Source of the DNA: an uncultured Prochlorococcus sp.
GTDB taxonomy: Bacteria; Cyanobacteriota; Cyanobacteriia; PCC-6307; Cyanobiaceae
Direction: 5' to 3'
DNA: 64,000 nt
Assembly (NCBI GenBank): GCA_902564535.1
Contig: CACFBG010000001.1
Coordinates: 124,001-188,000, forward strand
In this document: positions 34,241-42,551 of the stretch, in pieces
Layout: the number at the start of each line of letters is the position of its first letter
Numbering within the stretch: the first letter of the stretch is position 1
The notes under the pieces: model-generated
Databases searched by the model: none
Seen by the model: the letters and a program-made list of their open reading frames with translations, nothing else
What the model was told of the DNA's origin: nothing
Made by a program: the position numbers and the translations under genes

Positions 34241-34561
34241 CTAATCCTTCAACTCCTCTGTATCCAAAGTTATAATTTTCTGCTCTAAATTAGATAAGAG
34301 TTTCTCACAATGATCAAGGTAAAGCCTTCCTTGATCATAAATTTCCTCTAAATCATTTAAAGGGGTATTTTCTTGTTGAAGTTTAGAAAGTATAGAGTCT
34401 AAAGAATCTATAGACTCCTCATAGCTCATGTTTAAAATTTCTTCCTCAAGAAGGCTACTTGAAGATTTATTTGATATTAATTTTTTTGATTGATTTTTGA
34501 AATTCTCCTTAGAGTCAATCACTTTTGAAGAATTGTTATTTTTTGATTTTGAGTTACTCAC
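34241..34561 (-). CDS. xseB: Exodeoxyribonuclease VII small subunit
   Basis: A 106-residue protein. The C-terminal 65 residues match XseB (MSYEESIDSLDSILSKLQQENTPLNDLEEIYDQGRLYLDHCEKLLSNLEQKI), whereas the first 40 residues are a Ser/Asn/Lys-rich tail not found in most XseB proteins. It complexes with XseA to degrade single-stranded DNA. The start overlaps the end of xseA by 8 bases. A downstream Met at the core (residue 45) could be the true start. Confidence 0.9.
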   Translation of the reverse strand: MSNSKSKNNNSSKVIDSKENFKNQSKKLISNKSSSSLLEEEILNMSYEESIDSLDSILSKLQQENTPLNDLEEIYDQGRLYLDHCEKLLSNLEQKIITLDTEELKD

Positions 34562-35717
34562 TTATGGAACCTTTGGAAGGATTAACAAATTGAACTTGAA
34601 CATCTACATTACCATCAATAAGCTGAATTGTTAACTCATCATGATATGAAATATTTTCAACTTTATTAACTATATTTCCTGAAGAATTTCTTATTATAGT
34701 AAACCCTCTGGACAAGTAGCTTGCTGGAGATAAAGCATTCAGAAGAAGTCTACGTTGCTGCAGTATTAATCTGCGAGATTTAATTTTAATCTCAAGATTA
34801 TTCTCTTGTAAAAGCAATTCAATATCTTTTAAATTTTGTCTATATTGCTTAACAATAAAGTTAATATAATCATTAATTCTTTTTCTTTTTTGTATACATT
34901 CTCCTAGTTGTTCATCTCGACTAGGCAATAAAGAAATCATTGCTGCAGTAGGAGTTGCAGATCTATAATCTGCAACAAGATCCGCAACAGTTATATCATC
35001 TTCATGACCTATACCAGTAACGACTGGTATAGGAAATCGTGCAATTTCTCTACATATTTTTTCACTATCAAAGATAGCTAAATCTTCTCTACTTCCTCCA
35101 CCCCTTGCGATAACTATTGCTTCAATATCAAATCCTGAATAGCATTTCGAGAGACTAATTAATGTAGATTGGATTGATTTTTCAGCAAGACCTTGAACAG
35201 GTATCGGTATAATTACTAATCTGGCCAAGGGCCATCTTTCTTGGGCAGTTTTTTTTATATCGGCCAATGCAGAACTAGGTGAACTGGTAAGAATTGCAAT
35301 AGATTTTGGATATAAAGGTAACTTACGTTTTCTACTAATATCAATTAAACCCTCCTTTTCTAATTTATCTTTTACTATTTCAAACTTTCTTAAAACAGTT
35401 GAAATAGTAGGTTTAATATCAATCACTTGCACACTTAAAGAAGCTCTAGCTGGCCAAAAGTTCAATTTACCAATAATCAATACGCCATCGTCTAAAGAAG
35501 GTTCATAATCAATACGTTGCAAAATCGATGCCCATACAACTGCAGTAATAGAAGATTTTCCATCCGACAATGTCAACCACAAATGTCCTTTCTTCTTCTG
35601 GAATTTAGATATTGATGCTTGCAAAAGAAAATTAGGAGCAAACCCCCTTTCTAACAATTTACCTATAGCAGAGTTCAATTCTGAAACTGAATACTGTGGC
35701 AGTGAATTAATTATCAA
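34554..35717 (-). CDS. xseA: Exodeoxyribonuclease VII large subunit
   Basis: A 387-residue nuclease subunit. An N-terminal OB-fold (SVSELNSAIGKLLERGF, HLWLTLSDGKSSITAVVW) leads into the catalytic domain with IAILTSSPSSALADI, EAIVIARGGGSREDLAIFDSE and PVVTGIGHEDDITVADLVADYRSATPTAAM, all family hallmarks. The C-terminal helical domain is on the short side. It overlaps xseB by 8 bases, and an hli gene lies upstream on the same strand. Confidence 0.95.
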   Translation of the reverse strand: MIINSLPQYSVSELNSAIGKLLERGFAPNFLLQASISKFQKKKGHLWLTLSDGKSSITAVVWASILQRIDYEPSLDDGVLIIGKLNFWPARASLSVQVIDIKPTISTVLRKFEIVKDKLEKEGLIDISRKRKLPLYPKSIAILTSSPSSALADIKKTAQERWPLARLVIIPIPVQGLAEKSIQSTLISLSKCYSGFDIEAIVIARGGGSREDLAIFDSEKICREIARFPIPVVTGIGHEDDITVADLVADYRSATPTAAMISLLPSRDEQLGECIQKRKRINDYINFIVKQYRQNLKDIELLLQENNLEIKIKSRRLILQQRRLLLNALSPASYLSRGFTIIRNSSGNIVNKVENISYHDELTIQLIDGNVDVQVQFVNPSKGSISE

Positions 35718-35823
35718 AATAAAATGATTTCTTATTTATATAGTAAGATCAAAACTTAAATAAAAAATAGATTTGTCCAAAAATATTTGATTATGTTATT
35801 GCTTAATTAAAAGGAAGTAATAT

Positions 35824-35970
35824 TTATTTAATACCCAATTGAACTAGGATCCCTTGCCTTGTTAAAAGTTCAGTGCTTAAACATACAAAAATTCCAAACA
35901 TTGCAAATCGACCATTCCAAGTTTCTGCAAATTTTACAAAGCCAAAACGAGGTTGTCTATTGACTAACAT
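35824..35970 (-). CDS. hli: High-light-inducible (Hli) protein
   Basis: A 48-residue protein with the chlorophyll-binding helix signature FAETWNGRFAMFGIF (E, N and R conserved), as in single-helix ELIP/Hli proteins. Such proteins bind chlorophyll and carotenoid and protect photosystem assembly intermediates in the thylakoid under stress. The start is an ATG at 35970; the stop is TAA at 35824-35826. It lies 106 bases upstream of xseA. Its short tail, ending LVQLGIK, is typical of Prochlorococcus Hli proteins. Confidence 0.9.
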   Translation of the reverse strand: MLVNRQPRFGFVKFAETWNGRFAMFGIFVCLSTELLTRQGILVQLGIK

Positions 35971-36057
35971 TTCGATTTTAATATCTAAACTATTTTAATA
36001 AAGTAAAAATCTTTGAAAAGATATTGTAATCACTTCTTAAACAAGTGTTGAGAAGAT

Positions 36058-36441
36058 TTATCGAACATGCCTAGAACCATCAACAGGATGATAATCCTCA
36101 CCTGTTCGTTCTTCATAAATGATTGCAGGTAGACCAGTTTCAAACATTGTCTGCAAAGCCTCCTTCAGAAAGGGGTTCCAACCTCCTGTACTAACTGAGC
36201 CATGGCGAACAGTCCAATCCCAAGTACCTTGCAAATCTCTTGGGATACGTCCTTCTCTATCCCTCCTCGCCACTAAATCAAGAGACTCAACTAAACCAAC
36301 CTGAATAGGATCTTTCCCATAAGCAGGGGTGAGACTTAATTCAAGTCGCACTGGATCCTCCTTCAAGAGTTTCAAACGAAATCTTGGAGGTAATTTCACA
36401 GTCTTGAGGACTGCCAAAACTATGCGAGTTCTTTGTTCCAC
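36058..36441 (-). CDS. Conserved cyanobacterial hypothetical protein
   Basis: A 127-residue soluble protein with a strongly ordered composition: RTRIVLAVLKTVKLPPRFRLKLL, LELSLTPAYGKDPIQVGLVESLDLVARR and IPRDLQGTWDWTVRHGS. It looks like a conserved, well-folded protein, and its GC content is above that of its surroundings, but I cannot name a family or function. It lies 60 bases after the DUF2973 gene on the same strand. Confidence 0.8.
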   Translation of the reverse strand: MEQRTRIVLAVLKTVKLPPRFRLKLLKEDPVRLELSLTPAYGKDPIQVGLVESLDLVARRDREGRIPRDLQGTWDWTVRHGSVSTGGWNPFLKEALQTMFETGLPAIIYEERTGEDYHPVDGSRHVR

Positions 36442-36501
36442 TAGTCGGTCCCTTTTCTAAACATATTCGGTGAATTTTGAAGGATTCAAAGCCTATATAA
36501 C

Positions 36502-36783
36502 CTATTCAGCCGAAGTTTCTGCTGATTGAGGTGGATCTGAGTCTAAGTCCTCAGAAAATCTAACGGTTAACAAATTCTCATTTGTTATTCGGCCCTCATT
36601 ATCTAAAAGCTCAGGATGAATCGTAAGACGGCCAGTCCTATCCTCATTAGACATCTGCTTTTTTACCTTCATAGGAGATCTAAGGAAATTCACATCAAAT
36701 CCTCTTCCCATGACTCGAAAAGATTGCCAGAGGAGAACAATGACAATCAAACCATATAGGAGAGGGAACAAAGAGCTCAACAT
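36502..36783 (-). CDS. DUF2973-like single-span protein
   Basis: A 93-residue protein with one N-terminal membrane span (about residues 4-20) and a soluble tail containing TGRLTIHPELLDNEGRITNENLLTVRF, which resembles the DUF2973 family (TVHPELLDEEG). The family is cyanobacteria-specific with no known function. Divergent from htrA across a 322-base spacer. Confidence 0.75.
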   Translation of the reverse strand: MLSSLFPLLYGLIVIVLLWQSFRVMGRGFDVNFLRSPMKVKKQMSNEDRTGRLTIHPELLDNEGRITNENLLTVRFSEDLDSDPPQSAETSAE

Positions 36784-37105
36784 TTCAACTTTAGCAATGG
36801 CAGTAAGGCTTTAACGCACAATAACGAAAATCCTCTCTTAATTGCTTATTAGCTTAAATGGTAAGAGCTGGTCAAACATAGACTGAATCAAAATGATTCA
36901 AAATTCACTCGCCATAGAAACTTATAGTCATTATTGAAATGGTTAGTCAAAGATGACCTTTATCTAGAGTTTGAATGATATGGCAGTATGCAGGGATTAG
37001 CAAAAAGGAAATAATTCATTATGCATATAGCCAAAGATTATTAATGCGTTGTAAAATAAAAAATCCGAAGAAGAGCATGTTTAGAAATGACTTCTTTATG
37101 AGATT
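36784..37105. other. Divergent spacer with one palindrome
   Basis: These 322 bases separate the DUF2973-like gene from htrA. No reading frame is convincing. A perfect 7-3-7 palindrome (TGAATCA AAA TGATTCA) lies at 36884-36900; the rest is AT-rich and should hold both promoters. I could not assign convincing -35/-10 pairs. Confidence 0.6.
36884..36900. promoter_or_regulatory. Perfect palindrome in the DUF2973/htrA spacer
   Basis: TGAATCA at 36884-36890 and TGATTCA at 36894-36900 are exact inverted copies around AAA. It lies 101 bases upstream of the minus-strand start and 206 bases upstream of the htrA start. An operator is possible; chance is not excluded. Confidence 0.35.
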
Positions 37106-38299
37106 ATGATGGTGTTGCCAAACAAGCAAAAAATTACAAAAGCATTTTTCTTAAAAGGGAAAAAGCTTTCAAAGCTATTATTATTACTTATTTTTAGTAA
37201 TTGGATTTTTTTTGAATTCTATCCTCTTAAATCTTTAGCAAAAGGAAATTCTCCTTCAGAAGATAAGAATAATCTATCGTCAAGAAACTTTGTATCAAAT
37301 GCAGTTCAACGAAGTGGGCCAGCTGTTGTAACACTTGAAACACAAAGAACAGTAATTTCACGAAACAACTCAAGACTTCCGCAAGGCATTTTTATTGATC
37401 CATATTTTGATAATTTTTTCAGATTCAGAGGAATCCCTGATATCCCAAGGTCTCGAATAGAAAAGAATCAAGGTAGTGGCGTAATTTTCTCCCCAGAAGG
37501 TCTTGTCTTAACAAATGCACATGTTGTGGAAAAAATCGACCAATTAATGGTTGGTCTATCAAATGGGCAAAGAGTTCCGGGCAAAATAATTGGTATTGAT
37601 ACTTTGACAGATCTGGCCATAATTCGTCTAAATGGAACTGGACCATGGCCTACTGCTCAGTTAGGTAATTCCGATGATTTAAAAGTTGGTGATTGGGCAA
37701 TTGCAGTAGGCAATCCTTATGGACTAGAAAATACAGTGACCCTTGGGATCATTAGTAATCTGAATAGAAATGTCTCTCAACTAGGAATCTCAGATAAAAG
37801 ACTAGATCTAATCCAAACTGATGCAGCAATTAATCCAGGCAATTCAGGAGGTCCTTTGCTCAATGCAAATGGAGAGGTAATTGGAATAAATACCTTGGTT
37901 AGATCAGGGCCAGGAGCAGGATTAGGCTTTGCTATCCCAATAAATAGAGCAAGACAAATAGCAGAACAACTAATAAGCAAAGGTAAAGCTAGTCACCCAA
38001 TGATTGGAGTAGGGCTAGCACCATTAATTATTAATGATAAAGATAAAAATAATGCAAATGGAGGGGCAATAGTTCGCTATGTAATAAAAGGTGGGCCTGG
38101 AGATCAGGGAGGATTAAAAATAAATGATCTAATAAGAAAAGTTGGTGAAAAGAAGATCGAAAATCCTTCTGATGTAATATCTATAATCAATAAAGCTAGA
38201 CCGGGACAACCATTAAAATTTATAATAAATAGATCAACCAAAGTATATGTTTTATATATCACTCCAAAAGATATAAGGGAAATAAGAAGAAGGAATTAA
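37106..38299 (+). CDS. HtrA/Deg-type serine protease
   Basis: A 397-residue secreted or membrane-anchored protease. A hydrophobic segment at about 22-40 is a signal peptide or anchor. The trypsin-like domain has the full triad: H139 (TNAHVVE), D169 (TDLAIIRL) and S247 (NPGNSGGPL). One PDZ domain follows (about 295-395; KGGPGDQGGLKINDLIRKVG). Deg proteases degrade or refold damaged proteins in the periplasm, lumen or at thylakoids, including photosystem II repair. Cyanobacteria have several paralogues (HtrA, HhoA, HhoB); this one cannot be assigned safely. Confidence 0.93.
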   Translation: MMVLPNKQKITKAFFLKGKKLSKLLLLLIFSNWIFFEFYPLKSLAKGNSPSEDKNNLSSRNFVSNAVQRSGPAVVTLETQRTVISRNNSRLPQGIFIDPYFDNFFRFRGIPDIPRSRIEKNQGSGVIFSPEGLVLTNAHVVEKIDQLMVGLSNGQRVPGKIIGIDTLTDLAIIRLNGTGPWPTAQLGNSDDLKVGDWAIAVGNPYGLENTVTLGIISNLNRNVSQLGISDKRLDLIQTDAAINPGNSGGPLLNANGEVIGINTLVRSGPGAGLGFAIPINRARQIAEQLISKGKASHPMIGVGLAPLIINDKDKNNANGGAIVRYVIKGGPGDQGGLKINDLIRKVGEKKIENPSDVISIINKARPGQPLKFIINRSTKVYVLYITPKDIREIRRRN

Positions 38300-38356
38300 G
38301 TCAAAACCAAATATTAATAGAATTTTTTTTATTCATAATCCTCAAATTCACTCATA

Positions 38357-40087
38357 TTAGGATCGCTTCTTTTCCTTTTTAACAGCTTTTCTTTTCCTCT
38401 GTCGATCCCTATTTGCTAATCTTTTAGCTTCCTTTTCTGCTAAAGCAAGCTGATTATCTTGCTCAATTTTTTCTTCGAGTTTCTTTTCTTGAAAATAAGA
38501 ATAACCACCTTTATACATAATTAATTCTCCATCTCTTAACTCTACGATTTTATTAGCGACTTGAGAAATAAAATATCTATCATGAGATACAATTAGTGCT
38601 GAGCCTTCATATTCTATTATTGCTTTTTCTAAAATATGTTTTGCTGGTATATCTAAATGATTGGTAGGTTCATCCAAAATCAACAAGTTGCAAGGTTTAA
38701 CAATCATTAAAGCAAGAGCGAGTCTTGCTTTTTCTCCCCCACTAAGTTGGCCTACGATCTTAAATACTGAATCTTTACTTAAGCTGAAACTTCCTAATAA
38801 AGATCTAATTTGAGTTTGACTCCAATCAGGAACAGCTTCGAAAATTGTTTCTATAACTGTCTTTTTAAGATTTAATGCTTCTGCTTGATTCTGGGCAAAA
38901 TACGCCGCGTGAACATTATGTTTACCTAATCTTGCGAATCCATCTTCTGGCTTTTCAATGCCAATAATCAATCTAAGCAAAGTAGATTTACCAGATCCAT
39001 TTGGCCCTATGAAGGCTATTCGATCGCCAGGCTCAACATCAAGATTGGCCCCCAAAAATAAAATTTTTTCTCCATAGCTATGAGTCAAGTCTTTAACTGA
39101 AACAACTTCTTTTCCTGATCTCGGTGCAGGAGGAAATCGAAAAATAGGTTGCATCACCTTTTCTAGAGGTGCTTCTATTTTCTCTAATTTATCTAACAAC
39201 TTCTCACGACTTTTTGCCTGAGTACTTCTTGTAGCACTTGCTCTAAATCGATCTATATAAAACTGTTGGGAAGCGATTTCCTTTTGCTGCCTTTGAAATG
39301 CTGCTTGATTAGCTTCTTTTTCAATTTTTTCTTGCTCTAAATAAGAACTATAATTGCCCAAATAAATACGAGAATAGCCTGCTTCTGTTCTGACTATTTG
39401 TGTGCAAATTCGATCTAAAAATGTGCGATCATGACTAATAAGAACAATAGAAGCAGATTGTTTACTGAGATAATTTTCAAGCCATTCAATTGTTTCTAAA
39501 TCAAGGTGATTAGTTGGTTCATCTAATAGTAAAAGATCTGGATCTTGTAATAGAATTTTGCCTAAAGCAATTCTCATCTGCCATCCACCAGAATAACTAG
39601 AAACAAGTTGATTAGCACTGTCTGAAGAAAATCCTATTGTGGGTAAAAGTTTTTCAATTTGCGCTTCAATTTCATATCCATGTATAGCTTCAAACTCACT
39701 TTGCAAATTTCCCAGATCAATAATCAAGCTATCTAAATAATCAGAATCATTTATTGCTTCCTTTGATTGCATAGCCTGTTCAACTATGCATTTTTCTCCT
39801 AATACTCTTGCAGCATCAGAAAAGGCCTGAAACAATTCCTCTCTAACAGTCCTATTAGGGTCAACCTCAAATTCCTGCTTTAAGAATGCAATCTTCAATT
39901 CACCCTGCCGCACTACTTGGCCACTAGTTGGTTCTTCTAACCCAGCAATGATCTTTAACTGAGTTGATTTACCTGAACCATTTACTCCTACAAGACCTAT
40001 TCTGTCTCCAGATTTAACTTCCCATGTGACGTCTTTCAAAACCTCACTATTGGGATATAACTTGCTAATCCTCTCAAGCCGAATCAC
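38357..40087 (-). CDS. ABC-F family ATPase
   Basis: A 576-residue protein with two ABC ATPase domains and no membrane spans, as in ABC-F translation factors (Uup/EttA-like). Walker A motifs are GVNGSGKST (34-42) and a GPNGSGKST in the second half; signatures SYSGGWQMRIAL and LSGGEKARLAL are each followed by LDEPTNHLD. The linker between domains is long and charged, and the C-terminus is Lys/Arg-rich. ABC-F proteins bind ribosomes and ease stalled translation. The subfamily is not certain. Confidence 0.93.
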   Translation of the reverse strand: MIRLERISKLYPNSEVLKDVTWEVKSGDRIGLVGVNGSGKSTQLKIIAGLEEPTSGQVVRQGELKIAFLKQEFEVDPNRTVREELFQAFSDAARVLGEKCIVEQAMQSKEAINDSDYLDSLIIDLGNLQSEFEAIHGYEIEAQIEKLLPTIGFSSDSANQLVSSYSGGWQMRIALGKILLQDPDLLLLDEPTNHLDLETIEWLENYLSKQSASIVLISHDRTFLDRICTQIVRTEAGYSRIYLGNYSSYLEQEKIEKEANQAAFQRQQKEIASQQFYIDRFRASATRSTQAKSREKLLDKLEKIEAPLEKVMQPIFRFPPAPRSGKEVVSVKDLTHSYGEKILFLGANLDVEPGDRIAFIGPNGSGKSTLLRLIIGIEKPEDGFARLGKHNVHAAYFAQNQAEALNLKKTVIETIFEAVPDWSQTQIRSLLGSFSLSKDSVFKIVGQLSGGEKARLALALMIVKPCNLLILDEPTNHLDIPAKHILEKAIIEYEGSALIVSHDRYFISQVANKIVELRDGELIMYKGGYSYFQEKKLEEKIEQDNQLALAEKEAKRLANRDRQRKRKAVKKEKKRS

Positions 40088-40169
40088 TAGAACAATCCTT
40101 GCCTTTAATAATTAAATCATTAACCGTAAGCTAATAGATGAATCTACCAAGCTTTAACTTTATAAAATC

Positions 40170-40325
40170 ATGTTAAGACTGGAACAAATAGCTGCTTTAT
40201 TTTTAGCTGCTGGTCTTGCTATACCTAGCTACTGGTTTTTTTGGAGTCTCGCAGGTGGTGGTGGTTACGATAGAAGAAATAATCAAAATTCAGAATTAAT
40301 AGATCAACGAAAATCCATCAAATAA
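40170..40325 (+). CDS. Small single-span membrane protein, unknown
   Basis: A 51-residue protein from ATG 40170 to TAA 40325. It starts MLRLEQIAALFLAAG, has one hydrophobic span with conserved-looking IPSYWFFWSLAGGGG, then a charged tail. The composition is far from random, and small thylakoid subunits look like this, but I cannot assign it to a named photosystem, b6f or NDH subunit. It lies between the start of the ABC-F gene (divergent) and the Nif11-like gene (convergent, 12-base gap). Confidence 0.6.
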   Translation: MLRLEQIAALFLAAGLAIPSYWFFWSLAGGGGYDRRNNQNSELIDQRKSIK

Positions 40326-40337
40326 TAACAACCTTGC

Positions 40338-40568
40338 CTATAAGCCTCCTCTAGCTTTCACAATCCACTGTTTGGTTTCAGCTTCATCTAAAGAATTTAA
40401 ATAGTTTTTCACTTCTTCAGAAGAGACTGGGAGACCATATTTAATTCCTAAGTCACATATTGCTTGTATGGCTCCTTGTGGATTCTGAAGAGCTTGTCGA
40501 AACAATATTTGAGTTTGATCTTGATCCTCTTTAATGCGGCGATAAAGCTCCGCAGCGTTACTGGCCAT
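40338..40568 (-). CDS. Nif11-like small protein ending in Gly-Gly-Leu
   Basis: A 76-residue helical protein. The middle (ALQNPQGAIQAICDLGIKYGLPVSSEEVKNYLN) follows the Nif11-type domain: two helices with a conserved A(I)..A...GLP(V)S.EE.  The C-terminus is TKQWIVKARGGL. Nif11-type domains serve as leader peptides of prochlorosin-type lanthipeptides in some Prochlorococcus, with cleavage after Gly-Gly, but there is no core peptide after the GG here and no modifying enzyme nearby. It is therefore more likely a free-standing conserved protein of unknown role. Confidence 0.7.
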   Translation of the reverse strand: MASNAAELYRRIKEDQDQTQILFRQALQNPQGAIQAICDLGIKYGLPVSSEEVKNYLNSLDEAETKQWIVKARGGL

Positions 40569-40593
40569 AAAAAAATAATATCTATGTATTTAT

Positions 40594-40959
40594 TTAAGCC
40601 ACTTTTTGAGAAAATTTTGAATGATTAAACTTTTCCAAATCTTCATCTCTTAACCCAACAGCCGAAGCATCCTCCATACTTCTTGCATCCATGCACAAAA
40701 CCTTCCTCAATTGAGCAAAATTCTTTGCCTGAAGAGTGCGGCCTTCTTTGGAAGCTCCATATTCTGCTCGCTGCAAAACGTTATGAAGATAAGTCAAAAG
40801 GTAAGTACTGATTACTGCTGAAATCAGTACATCACTAGATTTTTTATTATTGGCAGGTCTCCTATTTCTTTTTTGTGGAACTTTTTTGTCAATTAATTTA
40901 GTGGATGCTCGAGATTGGGAAGCCCTAGGAAGAGATTGCTGGGAATTTGATTTGGACAT
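40594..40959 (-). CDS. Hypothetical protein, picocyanobacterial type
   Basis: A 121-residue protein. The first 42 residues are a Ser/Lys/Arg/Asn-rich, probably disordered tail; then comes a helical segment SDVLISAVISTYLLTYLHNVLQRAEYGA and a charged C-terminus (CMDARSMEDASAVGLRDEDLEKF). I do not recognise a family. It lies 25 bases upstream of the Nif11-like gene on the same strand, so they may share a transcript, and is divergent from the ribbon-helix-helix gene. Confidence 0.7.
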   Translation of the reverse strand: MSKSNSQQSLPRASQSRASTKLIDKKVPQKRNRRPANNKKSSDVLISAVISTYLLTYLHNVLQRAEYGASKEGRTLQAKNFAQLRKVLCMDARSMEDASAVGLRDEDLEKFNHSKFSQKVA

Positions 40960-41048
40960 GAAAGGAGCCTCTAGCTATTGAGAAATTGAAAAGGAAGCGG
41001 TTCAAGCGATGCCTTGCAAGGCTGACGCTAATACCAACAACCATACAC

Positions 41049-41093
41049 ATGGATACTATCCTTGCACATGACTGTACACTAATGAATATCCAT
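41049..41093. promoter_or_regulatory. Inverted repeat upstream of the ribbon-helix-helix gene
   Basis: ATGGATA (41049-41055) and its inverted copy TATCCAT (41087-41093) flank 31 bases that should hold a promoter, 15 bases before the GTG start of a predicted DNA-binding protein. Self-regulation through such half-sites is common for this fold, so this is a candidate operator. Evidence is positional only. Confidence 0.35.
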
Positions 41094-41107
41094 TACTCTT
41101 TAAGGCT

Positions 41108-41404
41108 GTGGCCACCCGACAAAACTCATCAAATGGGAAGCCAAAGTCCCCACGGATCCAGGTAGTTTTAACAGAGGAGCTCCTTTTTCAGCTGTCAAAA
41201 TTAGCTAATGCAGAATCTCGGACAGTAAGCAATATGGCAAAGGTCCTAATCAAAGAAGGTTTAATACTCTATGAGGAAAATTCTTCAAAGAAATCAACAC
41301 CTACTGCGCTAACAAATACAGAAGGATTTAGATCTTCACTTGAGGCACAAGAACCAAAGAGATTAAAAGGTGCACCAAAAAGATTAAGGCTATACAAACC
41401 TTAA
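41108..41404 (+). CDS. Ribbon-helix-helix DNA-binding protein (CopG/Arc-like)
   Basis: A 98-residue protein whose N-terminal half fits a ribbon-helix-helix fold: a beta strand RIQVVLTEELLFQLSKLANAE, then helix-turn-helix RTVSNMAKVLIKEGLIL. The rest is a polar, basic tail (KRLKGAPKRLRLYKP). It should act as a dimeric transcription regulator; targets are unknown. The start is a GTG at 41108. No toxin gene is adjacent, so it does not look like an antitoxin of a pair. Confidence 0.78.
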   Translation: MATRQNSSNGKPKSPRIQVVLTEELLFQLSKLANAESRTVSNMAKVLIKEGLILYEENSSKKSTPTALTNTEGFRSSLEAQEPKRLKGAPKRLRLYKP

Positions 41405-41408
41405 TCAA

Positions 41409-42548
41409 TTAGAAGGGGTTAACTTTTACTCCCAAAACAACTGATTTATGAGCACCTGTAATTTGTTTGGATGCAGAGGAATAATTATTAATATTCCACC
41501 AAGCTAATAGAGCAAAAGCTAAAGCCTCCCTTGCTAAAACAGGAATTCCATATCTTTGTAATTTAGATACTCTTAAGCCTTTACATCTTAAAACAAGTTG
41601 TTTCATTAAAAATAAATTTTGAGCCCCACCTCCTGCAACTAATAACTCAATTGGCCGAATCTTAGATCTTTTATTTAAATTAATTAAATCCTGTGCAACC
41701 AATTGAGCCGTAAATGCAGTTAAAGTAGCAATTTTATCCTCAATTGAAAGATGAGACATGTCTGTCATTCTTTTGTGTAAATCATTAGCACCAAATTGTT
41801 CCCTTCCTGTAGATTTAGGGGGTGGAAGGTGAAAAAAATATTCATCAATCCATTTAGAGATTATTAATTCATCAGGAATACCAGACTGAGCAATAGAACC
41901 ATCTTTATCAAAAAATAATCTACCTTGAGTAAATTCTTGAATAGCTAAATCAACGAGGGTATTTGCAGGTCCACAATCCCATCCTAAAACTTGCGCTGAA
42001 GAATCCATCCCTTGATTTGGGGGAATCAAAGTTAGATTGGCAATCCCTCCTAAATTCAATATTGCGCGCCATCCGCATTCTCTTCCAATAAATACTTCAT
42101 CAACTAAAGGAACTAAAGGAGCACCTTGTCCTCCATTAGCTAAATCAGCAGCTCGAAAGTCATAGACAACTGGTCTCTGTAACAGTTGAGCTAATAATGG
42201 TGCTCTAAGTATCTGCAGACTAGAACCTCTATGTTTCTTCGTAGGAGGTCTATGAAAAATAGTCTGACCATGGCAACCAACAAGTTGTGATGATTTTAAA
42301 GGGTCACATTTGAATGCAGCATAGGCATTAAATTCTGTGATTCTTTCTTCTAAATCCAACCATTCCTCACTATCTAACTTCAATCCTTGACTAACATCTA
42401 GAATTCTTTTTCTTAGAGATCTTGGATATTCATATGAACAGATGTTTAATAATTTCCATTTAGGTTTATTAATTCTGCCAGAAAAATCAACCATCGCCGC
42501 ATCAATTCCATCAGCACTAGTCCCACTCATTAGGCCTAGTACTCGCAT
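41409..42548 (-). CDS. anmK: Anhydro-N-acetylmuramic acid kinase
   Basis: A 379-residue kinase that converts 1,6-anhydro-MurNAc to MurNAc 6-phosphate in peptidoglycan recycling. It begins with the family motif GLMSGTSADGIDAAMVDF; GCHGQTIFHRP near 92 and LNLGGIANLTLIP near 165-178 follow, with the ATP-site segments GWDCGPANTLVD and LLVAGGGAQNLFLM later. Length is normal. Together with nagZ at 16.4-18.0 kb it supports a muropeptide salvage route. It is the last gene of a minus-strand run after ktrA. Confidence 0.95.
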   Translation of the reverse strand: MRVLGLMSGTSADGIDAAMVDFSGRINKPKWKLLNICSYEYPRSLRKRILDVSQGLKLDSEEWLDLEERITEFNAYAAFKCDPLKSSQLVGCHGQTIFHRPPTKKHRGSSLQILRAPLLAQLLQRPVVYDFRAADLANGGQGAPLVPLVDEVFIGRECGWRAILNLGGIANLTLIPPNQGMDSSAQVLGWDCGPANTLVDLAIQEFTQGRLFFDKDGSIAQSGIPDELIISKWIDEYFFHLPPPKSTGREQFGANDLHKRMTDMSHLSIEDKIATLTAFTAQLVAQDLINLNKRSKIRPIELLVAGGGAQNLFLMKQLVLRCKGLRVSKLQRYGIPVLAREALAFALLAWWNINNYSSASKQITGAHKSVVLGVKVNPF

Positions 42549-42551
42549 AAA

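Noticed and set aside
40338..40568. Prochlorosin-type lanthipeptide precursor
   Set aside because: No Ser/Thr/Cys core peptide follows the Gly-Gly, and no LanM-like synthetase or transporter is nearby.
41108..41404. Antitoxin of a toxin-antitoxin pair
   Set aside because: No small toxin gene is adjacent; the next genes are anmK and a hypothetical on the other strand.
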